A DNA stretch of 32,500 nucleotides. It comes from Prorocentrum cordatum. Taxonomy: Eukaryota; Sar; Dinophyceae; Prorocentrales; Prorocentraceae. Below the pieces are notes generated by a model. The model worked only from the letters and a program-made list of their open reading frames with translations. It was not told where the DNA came from and ran no database searches. Position 1 is the stretch's first letter. The number at the start of each line of letters is the position of its first letter. A program made the translations under genes and the position numbers. This document shows, piece after piece, positions 24,425-32,193 of the stretch. The stretch spans positions 648,510 through 681,009 of the forward strand of contig CAUYUJ010015949.1 of assembly GCA_963575745.1 (NCBI GenBank). The letters run 5' to 3'.

Positions 24425-24500
24425 AGAGAGGAGGAGGCTGAGGAGGAGGAGGAGGAGGAGGAGGAGGAGGAGGAGGACGACGACGACGACGACGAGGACA
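24425..24500 (+). repeat. (GGA)n and (CGA)n microsatellite
   Basis: Twelve or more GAGGAG units, then GACGAC units. Confidence 0.9.
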
Positions 24501-24667
24501 CCGACAAGCAGGAGAAGGGAGGAAGAAGGAGCGCATGCTTGCCACTTGGTGTGCCGGCCCCAGCGCTGGGTTGAGGAAACGCAGACATGGATCCCAGGCC
24601 TTCTCGCGTTGTGAACAAGTAGCGACGGCAAGTGCTTTGCTATTTCCTGTTTCTGGTGTCCTTGCAG

Positions 24668-24968
24668 GACCTGGGGACCGTCAACAAACGACTCAGGATG
24701 GAAAGCCGGTCCCAGGGAATAGGTCGAGATCTCGGGGGGTCACGCTGTGAGAAAACATACGGACGTCGTGTGTCTAGGAGGACGGCGCGCGGATTAGCGA
24801 CGGGCCCCTTTTCCTTGCGCTCCGCCGCCAAATTCGCCGTCTTTGATTATTCGCCAGATCCACGGATCCGTAATCCATATCATCGTGCGCCCCAGTGGAG
24901 GGCCGCAGAGGTTGCCAAAATGCGCAACGAAGCGCCCCAGGACGCCGAGGACGAGGGCGAGGACGACT
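24668..24968 (+). CDS. Candidate terminal exon after strong acceptor
   Basis: GCTATTTCCTGTTTCTGGTG then TCCTTGCAG-G at 24659-24668 is one of the best acceptor sites in the window. Phase 0 reads DLGTVNKRLRMESRSQGIGR and remains open for 100 codons to TAG 24968-24970, ending QWRAAEVAKMRNEAPQDAED then EGEDD. The middle overlaps a short repeat shared with 16363-16420, which lowers confidence. Product unknown. Confidence 0.33.
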
Positions 24969-25059
24969 AGGAGGAGAAGGATGGTGACTTCGCCGCGCCT
25001 CCAGCCAGAATCCCCGTCCCGAATTCGGGCCCCGGAGCTCTCCCAGGTCCGACGCAGGG

Positions 25060-25263
25060 GGGCGAGGAGGAGGAGGAGGAGGGGGGGGGCCTCCTCCGCC
25101 TCCTCCCCCTCCTCCTCCTCCGACCTCCTCCTCCTCCTCCTCCTCCTCCTCCTCCTCCTCCTCCTCCGACCTCCTCCTCCTCCTCCTCCCCTCCTCCTCC
25201 TCCCCTCCTCCCCTCCCTCCTCCTCCTCCTCCTCCTCCCTCCTCCTCCTCCTCCTCCTCCTCC
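25060..25263 (+). repeat. (GGA)n then (TCC)n inverted microsatellite
   Basis: GAGGAGGAGGAGGAGG at 25062-25080 is followed by about 170 bp of TCC, so the two can pair. Ends TCCTCCTTAGCCAGCCTGAG. Confidence 0.9.
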
Positions 25264-25414
25264 TTAGCCAGCCTGAGACATGCTGCATCTAGCCAGCCTC
25301 GTCCCCGCCGCTGGGCGCTCTCCTCGATGCGCTGGCGCCGCCTTCGCCCGGAGACCCCCAGTAGAGCCCGCTGGCGTCGTGCACCGCCAGGGAGGACAGG
25401 AGGTCCTGGGGCTT

Positions 25415-25544
25415 GGCATCGCTCGGACGTGTGCATTTTATCTTTCGGCGAGGGCCATCGAGGAGCATCCTTGATCATTTGGCGGAAAAAACCACGCACG
25501 GACCCCCCAAAAAACACAGGGAGTGGACGTCCGAGCGATGGCCA
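25415..25544. mobile_element. MITE-like element family B, copy B3
   Basis: GGCATCGCTCGGACGTGTGC at the left, GGACGTCCGAGCGATGGCC at the right. The interior differs from the 20.65-kb copy at only a few sites (CCACGCACGGACCCCCC). About 130 bp. Confidence 0.88.
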
Positions 25545-25599
25545 GGGGGGGAAGCAAACGCGTTGTACACCCCGGAGCGTTCCTCGCGACCGGGTCCTC

Positions 25600-25965
25600 C
25601 TCCCGTGTGGTTCCTTGACGGTCCTGGGGCCTGGCGACGGCCGCTGGAGGCCGAAGGGGGCGAGAGACCTCGGGGCACGCCTGCATCACGACAAGTGTGG
25701 CTCTTTCGCCGCACGCTTTTGTTGGGGATCTGTCCCAGGACCCACCCAAAGTATCTGCTCGATTCGGGTCTCACTCCAGTTGGACGCAAGTTCGACGGAC
25801 GTTTTGACGCAGCATCGACGCGTGAGTGGAGCGAGTGGTTCCAGGAAGGTCCACAGAAGAAGCATCTAACCTTTCTGCTGTCCCCTCCCCCAACGGCCGC
25901 CACCATCCGCGGTTCGCGGTTCGCGATCTGCTCCTTCTTTTTTCCTCGTTCCCCATCTGGCTCCT
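25600..25965 (+). other. Coding-like frame (low confidence)
   Basis: One plus frame reads WLFRRTLLLGICPRTHPKYL then LDSGLTPVGRKFDGRFDAAS and TREWSEWFQEGPQKKHLTFL to TAA 25965. The residue mix is ordinary, but the antisense strand and another plus frame are also open. No start or splice site is clear. It is not shared with any repeat found here. Confidence 0.25.
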
Positions 25966-26059
25966 AACCGCTCTTCTCAAGGTTTACAGAAAACCCGAGT
26001 TGGCCAGGAGGGCCCAGAAGGGGCTACAGTGTTAAGGGGCGATTTGTCATCGTCTTCTC

Positions 26060-26275
26060 AATTCTAGACGCTTCGCGTAACCCATCAGCCCTGCCCCTGC
26101 TTGCCTGGCGTCCGACTTGATTCGTTCGTGCGCCTGCGTACCCAAAAGTAACCCACCAGCCCATGCAGAAACGATGCTTAGGCGAGATGCCCTGATCAGG
26201 CATGTGGGGGAGCACTCAGTGGAACAAAGGTTGGGAAGCCGTCATACCCCAAGAGGGGGAGAATGGATAGGGAAG
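26060..26275 (-). repeat. Dispersed repeat family J, copy 2
   Basis: Same flank as 11870-12003 (ACGCTTCGCGTAACCCATCA..., CCACCAGCCCATGCAGAAAC, GATCAGGCATGTGGGGGAGC), with an extra 65-bp block bounded by two TAACCCAyCAGCCC words. Leads into a GGA tract. Confidence 0.65.
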
Positions 26276-26430
26276 CATAGGAGAGGGAGGAGGAGGAGGA
26301 GGAGGAGGAGGAGGAGGAGGAGGAGGAGGAGGAAGAGGAGGAGGAGGAGGAGGAGGAGGAGGAGGAGGAGGAGGAGGAGGAGAAGAGAAGAAGGGGGAGG
26401 GGGGAGGGGGGGAGGGAGGGGAGAGAGAAG
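26276..26430 (+). repeat. Purine tract (GGA)n
   Basis: About 110 bp of pure GGA triplets with two AAG interruptions, then G-rich GGGGAGGG. Confidence 0.95.
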
Positions 26431-26504
26431 AGAGAAGGATGGAACAAATAAATGGAGTAGGCGGATGAAACAGAAGAGAAGGAGGGGGCGCACAGAAAGG
26501 CCAG

Positions 26505-26790
26505 AGGCCTCTTGGATGCTTTCTCGTAGTCTTTTCAGATGTCTCTTGAGAGCCTCTTGCAGGTCTATTGGGGCGTCGTGGGGGCCTCTTGGCGGTCCTG
26601 GGGGCCTCTTGAAGCATCGTGGGTGCCTCTAGGGGTTTCTCCGACAGCAGACCCTTGGGATTCTCTTCGGGACCTCCTGGGGTTCTCTTCGGGGCCTCCT
26701 GCGATCGTGGGGGCCTCTTGAAGCATCGTGGGTGCCTCTTGGGGTTCTCTTCGGGGCCTCCTGGGGTTTCTCCGACAGCAGACCCTCAGG
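26505..26790 (+). repeat. CTTGGGG-type minisatellite with a 130-bp duplication
   Basis: GGGGGCCTCTTGAAGCATCG, TGGGTGCCTCT(A/T)GGGG, and CTCCGACAGCAGACCCT occur twice (from 26599 and from 26709), with TTCTCTTCGGGGCCTCCTG units between. Forms the third part of the family J composite repeat. Confidence 0.8.
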
Positions 26791-26799
26791 GGTGGCGAG

Positions 26800-27400
26800 G
26801 TGTACTTTAGGTCCGCGTGGGGCGTTGCTCCGGTGGACCCCCAGCGGCCTTCGAAAATGGCGACGGTTTCGCAGCTCGCAGCCCCCAGGGATGGCGAGGA
26901 GACCGGGCAATAGGCAAGCAGGAGGCATGGCACAAGGCAGGCAGGTGGCAGGGCTGCAGGCAGGTAAGACTGGGGAACGCGGGAGGAAAGAGGCGGGACG
27001 GAAGGAAGGTCGCGACCACAGTGTTCTATTCAAAACGAGGACCCCCCGCAGGAAGTTTGGGAGCAATTGGATGACCAATCGCCTCCAGAGGAGATACCAA
27101 ACCCCTGACGTCAGAATTTTCCGACGACGGGGAGGGGTCCCGACCCATCTTTCTCGGGACCGGCTTCTCATCCCGAGTGGGTTTCGTGCGGCGTCCCAGG
27201 GCCTGGCCAGGGCCCCCGGAGACCGGAAGTAACGAGCAAAAATTCGCTGTGATCCAGGCGCGTTGCCGCGGGATTCCGCAGCCGCGTTCGGGCGTGCAGG
27301 GGCGGGGGAGGGGGATTGAGGGGAGGGCCTATGGACCCTCCTTTGCCCAGGCGCTGTAATGGCACATGTTCTTCTTCGAGCGCCTAAGTAACGCATGGAC
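26800..27400. other. Gene-free stretch with a donor-like site
   Basis: GGCAG-GTAAGACTGG at about 26958-26972 is a strong donor consensus on the plus strand, preceded by repeated GGCAGG(T/C)(G/A)GCA. No exon could be chosen. The long minus-strand open frame here contains no recognisable domain. Confidence 0.35.
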
Positions 27401-27529
27401 TTGGTGACACACACATGGACTCGTCTTGGGCTAGCTGCTTCAATCGCCCGAAGAGGCCCGACGCAGTTGTTCAAAAATCCGTCCGCGGAGCGCCCTTGGC
27501 AGAAAGAGAAGCGAGGAGGAGGCCTTGGC

Positions 27530-27975
27530 AGAGAGGAGGAGGAGAAGGAGGAGGAGAAGGAGGAGGAGCAGGAGCAGGAGCAGGACCAGAAGCAGGAGGA
27601 GGGAGAGGAGGAGGAGGAGGAGGAGGAGGAGGAGGAGGAGGAAAAGGAAAAGGAAAAGAGGAGGAGGCGGCGAGGACGAGGACAAGTCGGGACGAGGGGA
27701 GGAAAGAAGGACGAGGAGGAGGAGGAGGAGGAGGAGGAGGAGGAGGGAGGAGGAGGAGGAGAGGAGGAGGAGGAGGAGGAGAAGGAGGAGGAGCAGGAGC
27801 AGGAGCAGGACCAGAAGCAGGAGGAGGGAGAGGAGGAGGAGGAGGAGGAGGAGGAGGAGGAGGAAAAGGAAAAGGAAAAAGAGGAGAAGGCGGCCGAGGA
27901 CGAGGACGTGGACGAAGTCGGGGAGGACCAGGAGGAAACGGAGGAGGAGGAGGAGGAGTTGGAGGAGGAGCACGG
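27530..27975 (+). repeat. Purine tract with internal 225-bp duplication
   Basis: The segment GGAGGAGCAGGAGCAGGAGC, AGGACCAGAAGCAGGAGGAG is present at about 27562 and again at about 27787, followed both times by GGA triplets and AAAAGGAAAAGGAAAA. So the tract grew by a segmental duplication as well as by slippage. Glu, Gly, Arg and Leu frames are artefacts. Confidence 0.92.
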
Positions 27976-28104
27976 CGTCGGAGGCGGGGGGCTGGCGGAG
28001 CTCTGCTACGACGCGAGGGGGGGGGGTCTCTGGGAGGGCCTCGGCGTCCTCCTCGGGCCGCCGCGGCGCGGCGCGCGGCCGCCGGAGCTCGGCGCGCGCC
28101 GCAG

Positions 28105-28215
28105 GAGACGCTCGCGGCCAGGCAGGAGGCGGCTGCCGCCGCGTGCAGGGCCGAGGCCGCGGAGCAGGCGCGCGGCGCGCGCGCCCGCCCAGCCTCGGAG
28201 GAGGGAGGGGCACCC
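28105..28215 (+). CDS. Candidate internal exon, Ala/Glu coiled coil (partial)
   Basis: After CGCCGCAG-G (28097-28105), phase 0 reads ETLAARQEAAAAACRAEAAE then QARGARARPASEEGG. Of the Ala-rich islands it has the clearest coiled-coil-like pattern. No canonical donor nearby. Same class as 14665, 19623 and 23856. Confidence 0.3.
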
Positions 28216-28227
28216 GCAGGCTCAAGC

Positions 28228-28370
28228 GGGGCCTGTGCCTCCACAGGGGGAGGATGTCGGAGGCGACGACAGGGGCGAATAGCCCAGGGGGGAGCAATAC
28301 GTGCGTCCAGGGGTGCCGATGATCTATGCCTTCGACGAGGCTCCCGGGCGAGCACGTGTGCTGCCCCTTA
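28228..28370 (+). repeat. Repeat family K, copy 1
   Basis: CTCCACAGGGGGAGGATGTC, GGAGGCGACGACAGGGGCGA, ATAGCCCAGGGGGGAGCAA, CCAGGGGTGCCGATGATCTA and CTTCGACGAGGCTCC recur in the same order from 28624 to 28790, where a block of about 47 bp (28688-28735) is added. Confidence 0.85.
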
Positions 28371-28612
28371 GTGGGCCCTGGAAACGACAGAGCCGTTTTT
28401 TTACTGGTTCCGTTCTGCCGTTTTTGTTGCCGGTTCCGACGCTGTTGTTTTGCCCGTTCCGTCGCCGTTTGTTGACCGGTTCCGGCTCCGGTTCCAATCC
28501 TGGAGCAGTTTTTGTTGCCGTTTCCCGTCGCCGTTTCTTTGCCGTTTCCATTTTCAAGGGACATCTTTTTGGAAACGGTGAAAAAACGGCCCTGCCGTTT
28601 CCGGGGCCCACA
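28371..28612. mobile_element. Foldback element with CCGTTT minisatellite core
   Basis: TGGGCCCTGGAAACGACAGA then GCCGTTTTTTT at the left is mirrored by AAAAAACGGCCCTGCCGTTT then CCGGGGCCCA at the right: about 32 bp with four mismatches. The interior is repeats of GTTGCCGGTTCCG and GTCGCCGTTTGTTG. It lies exactly between the two family K copies, so it either inserted into a K unit and the flank was duplicated, or is the spacer of a tandem pair. Confidence 0.8.
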
Positions 28613-28623
28613 AAGGCCTGTCC

Positions 28624-28845
28624 TTCCACAGGGGGAGATTGTCGGAGGCGACGACAGGGGCGAATAGCCCAGGGGGGAGCAACACCAGGGGCGAGTGTCC
28701 AGGGGCGAGAAGGTCGGAGGCGACGATAGGGACGAGTGTCCAGGGGTGCCGATGATCTATGTCTTCGACGAGGCTCCGGGGCGAGTGCATGTAATGCTCG
28801 CCCCTGGGCTATTCGCTCTTGTCGTCCCCGACGAGAATGCCCAAC
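28624..28845. mobile_element. Repeat family K, copy 2, forming an inverted-repeat element
   Basis: GTCGGAGGCGACGACAGGGG followed by CGAATAGCCCAGGGG (28638-28673) is mirrored at 28798-28841 by CCCCTGGGCTATTCGCTCTT then GTCGTCCCCGAC. Just inside the right arm, GGGGCGAG...GCTCGCCCC (28779-28805) is a small hairpin. Copy 1 at 28228 has the left arm only. Confidence 0.7.
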
Positions 28846-28849
28846 AATT

Positions 28850-28955
28850 AGTCACACACTAAAAAAGTCAGGGGACGATTTGTTGAGCATGTCTGAGCAT
28901 TTGTCTGGTATGTTTGTTGACTCTTTCTTTTGGTTCGGCCAAAACTGTAGGGGGC
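28850..28955. mobile_element. Possible degenerate family A element
   Basis: AT-richer, with CAGGGGACGATTTGTTGAGC as in A5 and A8 interiors and AAAACTGTAGGGGGCGCG at the right end. The left terminus is missing. Confidence 0.45.
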
Positions 28956-29014
28956 GCGAAGTTCTTCGTGCTGCGCGCAGCTCTCGGCGCGGCGGCGAGC
29001 GAGGGGAGACGTGA

Positions 29015-29150
29015 GCAGGAGAGGGCCTTCTCAGAGAAGCCCTCGCGCCTTCTGGGAGGTTTGCTGCGTCTTCGGGGAAGGCTTCAGCAACTCTTCAGAA
29101 GGCCAGGGGACGTCCGAGCCTTCTGAGAAGGCCCGCCCTTCTCATTTCCG
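29015..29150. repeat. CTTCTCAGAAG repeat family C, copy 3
   Basis: GGGCCTTCTCAGAGAAGCCC, CTCTTCAGAAGGCC, GAGCCTTCTGAGAAGGCCCG and other CTTCTgAGAAG palindromes, six within 135 bp. Confidence 0.7.
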
Positions 29151-29175
29151 CGCTTGCGCCGATCGGAGGAGGAAG

Positions 29176-29319
29176 AGGTACCCATATACCACTACCCTGC
29201 CCTCGTCTTCCCCTGTTTGGGCCTCCTGGGAGGCCCTCGTCGTCACCGCTGGGTTCGCCGCGAAAGTCTGGTTAGACCGCACCCCGTCAGAGGTCCAGGG
29301 AGTAGCGATATGGGTACCT
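29176..29319. mobile_element. Foldback element with AGGTACCCATAT ends
   Basis: AGGTACCCATATACCACTAC then CCTG at the left is mirrored at the right by GGAGTAGCGATATGGGTACC then T. About 144 bp. The plus frame inside (SSSPVWASWEALVVTAGFAA) looks protein-like but crosses the element boundaries, so it is not called. Confidence 0.6.
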
Positions 29320-29387
29320 TTCGTTTTCACCAAGGGGTGCAGTGGCCACACCGTGTGGTGCGTCAGTTTACGGCAGGTTCGCGTCGT

Positions 29388-29462
29388 GTCGACCGGCGGC
29401 GGCCTTGCCGCTGGCGTTCAACGTGGAGTGGAACGCCGCCAGCGACCCAGGACCGGTCGACG
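29388..29462. repeat. GTCGACCGG hairpin
   Basis: GTCGACCGGC...CCGCTGGCGTTC pairs with GAACGCCGCCAGCG...CCGGTCGAC. A 75-bp imperfect palindrome. Confidence 0.6.
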
Positions 29463-29688
29463 TTGAACGATCTGACGTTTCGGAGACGACCGATCCTTCA
29501 AGGTTGAACGATCCCCGCGGAGGCAGGAACCAGCGCCAGGGTCGACGCGGAAGAACCCGCGGTAATCAGGCCGTCCAGATGGAGTCGGAGCGGATTGGGC
29601 CTGTCAGAGCTCCGAATCATCAGGGTTGGAGGTGGTCAGGGGCAGCTTCTGACCTGCACCTCGGGAACCCAAACGAGAGGTGCCCTTG

Positions 29689-29826
29689 ACCAGAGTCATC
29701 CCAGATGGTCTGGGCGTCCAACCGCTCCCGAAGCATCGGGGTCGGGGGCCAGGGTCCTAAACCGGAGTGTTCCTGGACCAGAGCTGTCCTTGATAATTCG
29801 GGCGTCCAAAGCCAATGGGCCTCCCG
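29689..29826 (+). repeat. Direct repeat, about 84 bp apart
   Basis: (T/G)GACCAGAG.(C/T)(A/G)TC, then TCTGGGCGTCCAA / TTCGGGCGTCCAA, occur in the same order at about 29689-29722 and 29773-29811. Confidence 0.55.
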
Positions 29827-30004
29827 GATGGGGTCGGAGCAGATAGGGTCGGAGGATCGCGCCGCATCGCCGATGCCTCAGCGATGCGGCGCGGCGTGGA
29901 GCCCGATCTGCGCCGCGCGGACGTCGCTGGTGCATCGCCGGATCTATCGGCGAGGCGCCGAGATCCACCGACCCCTTCTGCTCCGACCCCACCTTGGAGG
30001 CCGC
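29818..30004. mobile_element. Foldback element with GGGGTCGGAGCAGA arms
   Basis: GGCCTCCCGGATGGGGTCGG then AGCAGATAGGGTCGGAGGATC on the left is mirrored on the right by GATCCACCGACCCCTTCTGC then TCCGACCCCACCTTGGAGGCC: about 40 bp at roughly 85%. Inside is a separate hairpin CGCGCCGCATCGC/GCGATGCGGCGCG (29865-29904) and GCATCGCCGGATCTATCGGC. About 187 bp. Confidence 0.8.
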
Positions 30005-30044
30005 CCCCCGCCACCTCGGCGCGCACCTCGGGCGGGAGGTAAGG

Positions 30045-30095
30045 TGAAGGAGGAGCGAGGAGGAGGAGGAGGAGGAGGAGGAGGAGGAGGAGGCC
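30045..30095 (+). repeat. (GGA)n microsatellite
   Basis: About fourteen GGA triplets. Confidence 0.95.
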
Positions 30096-30303
30096 TCCAC
30101 GGACGGTGCGGTGGCCATACCGTGCGGTGAGTGACCCTCGAGTTCCTGGCGCCGCAATTGTTTCACGCCCGGGCGTTCTCGGCCAGTGTTGTTCGGGCCT
30201 CGGGGCCATCACAGATCGATGCGGCTCCAGAGATATGAGGTTTGGGGATCCGGTCGGGATGTTTCCTAACGTTGCAACTCTCGTCGGATCTCTCGGGCCG
30301 GAC

Positions 30304-30473
30304 CAAAGGGGGGGATTGGGAAAGGGGGGGTTACGAAATTTGCTGCATGCAGCTGGTTTCGGCCCCGCCGAGGGGCCCATTCCTCGATACATAGTCGCCT
30401 CTGGCGCTGGGAGGCGCCGAGAAAATCAGCTACGTGAGCTGATTCTCAAACCCCCCCTTTGCTATCCCCCCCT
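30304..30473. mobile_element. Foldback element with paired G-tract termini, copy 3
   Basis: AAAGGGGGGGATTGGGAAAG then GGGGGG on the left; its complement (AACCCCCCCTTTGCTATCCC then CCCCTTT) on the right. The interior has CTGCATGCAG and a perfect AATCAGCTACGTGAGCTGATT hairpin near 30424. Shares the spaced G-run terminus with 5598 and 16693 but not the interior. Confidence 0.7.
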
Positions 30474-30573
30474 TTCGCCCGACCCGAACCTCAGGGATCG
30501 CACGGTTTTGGGACTAGGGGTCTTTCTCCGGGTCGTTAGAAGGACGGAGGCTTCCGGGTCCCAAAACCGAGCG

Positions 30574-30641
30574 ATGACGGACCGTGCGGTTGAGTGTGTG
30601 TCTGTGGATTCCGAGGTCGCCGCACGGTCCGTCACCGCACG
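30574..30641. repeat. GTGACGGACCGTGCGG hairpin
   Basis: ATGACGGACCGTGCGGTTGA pairs with CCGCACGGTCCGTCACC. CCGTGCGGTGAGTGAC at about 30119 is related. Confidence 0.7.
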
Positions 30642-30742
30642 GGCGGAAGGGGGGAGGGGCGGGCTGAAAGAGCGGGGGGGCGAGGGGCAGCGATTGTGGG
30701 GGGGGGGGAGGGCAGACCCAGGCCGGATGGGGCTAGGACTGA

Positions 30743-30883
30743 GTCGGGCCTGTCCCTCTACAGGAGGAATATTTAAAAATAGTCCAAGAATAGTCCTGGG
30801 ACGATATTTTGACTACTTTGGGTCATTTGGGAGTTTTCTGCTCGTATTTGTTCTTTGTTCTTTTGTCGCCCAAAATCCCCCTC
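30743..30883. mobile_element. MITE-like element family A, copy A7 (right end lost)
   Basis: The left end GTCGGGCCTGTCCCTCTACA then GGAGGAATATTTAAAAATAG is intact. The right end stops at CCCAAAATCCCCCT and family D sequence follows directly (CTCAGCGCGTTCTGGGACGC), so it was truncated at the junction with that repeat. Confidence 0.8.
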
Positions 30884-31015
30884 TCAGCGCGTTCTGGGAC
30901 GCTCTGAGAAGGCCGCGGCGCCCGAGGAGTCCTCCAGAGCCGCCGGATCTCTCAGAGATTCTCGATGCACCTCCTCGCCCGAGATGTTATCCTCGCCCTG
31001 GCTTCGCCCAATGCA
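30884..31015 (+). repeat. Dispersed repeat family D, copy 3
   Basis: GAGAAGGCCGCGGCGCCCGA, GTCCTCCAGAGCCGCCGGAT, CTCAGAGATTCTCGATG as in the 13.85-kb copy. Confidence 0.75.
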
Positions 31016-31022
31016 GCGACAT

Positions 31023-31039
31023 GGGGGGGGGGGGGGGGG
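31023..31039 (+). repeat. G17 homopolymer
   Basis: Seventeen consecutive G; the longest G-run in the window. Length may be unreliable in the assembly. Confidence 0.9.
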
Positions 31040-31107
31040 CAGACCCAGTGGTTCGGATGCAACTCCTGGGAGGTCAAATTCTGATTTTGCCCTGGTCCGA
31101 AGTCCTG

Positions 31108-31160
31108 CTCAATCCGGCTTAATCCCGCTGAATCCTGTTGAATCCCGCCAAGTCCGAGGC
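31108..31160 (+). repeat. Minisatellite AATCC(C/T)GCTG, about five units
   Basis: CAATCCGGCT, TAATCCCGCT, GAATCCTGTT, GAATCCCGCC, AAGTCCGAGG at 10-bp spacing. Confidence 0.75.
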
Positions 31161-31239
31161 CCACTCCGGCGTAACAGCCTTCAGTGGGGCTGGATCCTCC
31201 TCCTTCCGACGCGAAGGCCTCCCAGCAGCTGCCTCCTAA

Positions 31240-31335
31240 CGTCGGCAGGGCTTCGCCGATCCGGGAGGCATCGCCGGCATTCGAACGGCGAGGCATCGCC
31301 GATCGAACGGTGAGGCATCTCCGGCAGTCGAGCAA
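31240..31335 (+). repeat. Minisatellite GAGGCATCGCCG, about 30-bp unit
   Basis: GGGAGGCATCGCCGGCATTC, GCGAGGCATCGCCGATCG, GTGAGGCATCTCCGGCAGTC follow each other at 25-32 bp spacing. Confidence 0.7.
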
Positions 31336-31599
31336 GCAGTGGCGAAGCGTCGCGGCTCGCCCAGAGGCCCACCGAAGACTGTTCTGAGAGCTTGCTGTGG
31401 TCTGCACGAACAGATCTCAGAGAACACTTCTTGCTGGGACTGTTCTGTTTTGACACATCGGGTTGATGTTCTAAGAGCATTGTTTCTGTTATTCGAACAC
31501 TTCTGCGTTCTAAGAACATGTCGCGGTAGGCCTATAGCAATGCCAGGACGGTCGGTCCATGCTCAATTTGATTCGGGGAAACGTGCGACTCGAGTAAGC

Positions 31600-31785
31600 C
31601 TGAACTCGGGTTTGCCGACGCGTTTTGACGAGCGCGTCCTGGATTTTGACAGTCCAGCGTTCGTGGGATGTCTACAGGTGCGGGAGCTCGCGCCAATTCT
31701 CTTATTGGGTCTCGTCATGTTCATGATGGCAACGTCAGGCCAACCCGAGTGCCTCGTACCCGAGTCTTACGTCTCCCCGATTGAT
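31600..31785 (+). repeat. Dispersed repeat family I, copy 2
   Basis: Same motif order as 10120-10300 and the same orientation. Confidence 0.65.
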
Positions 31786-31817
31786 CGGCAGCGTGCGAGG
31801 GGTGGGGAAGTGAGGAG

Positions 31818-31970
31818 TAGGAGTCCTTTTCAGAAGGCTCGGAAGTCCTCTGGCCTTCTGAGAAGTGGTCCGAGCCTTTTCCGAAGGCACAGAAGACTTC
31901 TCAGAAGGCGAGAGGGGGCTCCTGAGAAGCCCCGCGACGCCCTCTGAGAAGGCCGTTTCCTTCTCACCTC
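31818..31970. repeat. CTTCTCAGAAG repeat family C, copy 4 (best preserved)
   Basis: TTTTCAGAAGGCTCGGAAGT, TGGCCTTCTGAGAAGTGGTC, GACTTCTCAGAAGGCGAG, CTCCTGAGAAGCCCCGCG, CCCTCTGAGAAGGCCG. At least seven CTTCTcAGAAG-type palindromes in 150 bp. Confidence 0.75.
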
Positions 31971-32035
31971 CCCCCCCTCGCTCGCCGCCGATTTGAAGTC
32001 GATGTGTCCCCGGACCAGTCCCCTATCTACGTCAA

Positions 32036-32193
32036 GTCGGGCCTGTCCCTCTACGGGAGGAATATTCAAACATAGTAAAACAAACAGTCTTGGGACGACA
32101 TGTTTGAGTATAGGTGTGAGCATGTTTGGAATATGTTTCTAGTACTTGTTTGACTGGTCGTCCAACATCCGCCTGCAGGAGGCCATGCCCGAC
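32036..32193. mobile_element. MITE-like element family A, copy A8
   Basis: GTCGGGCCTGTCCCTCTACG then GGAGGAATATTCAAACATAG at the left; ATCCGCCTGCAGGAGGCCAT then GCCCGAC at the right. The right end has four changes from the consensus. Interior AT-rich with TTGGGACGACATGTTTGAG. Confidence 0.8.

Noticed and set aside
23010-24545. A single 511-residue minus-strand protein
   Set aside because: About half of it is repeat translation (Arg and Pro runs from the GAC and GGGAGGA tracts). Only the last 100 or so residues look like protein, and that part was listed separately at low confidence.
29011-29466. 151-residue membrane-like protein
   Set aside because: The attractive hydrophobic part lies inside the AGGTACCCATAT foldback and the frame crosses its borders and family C.
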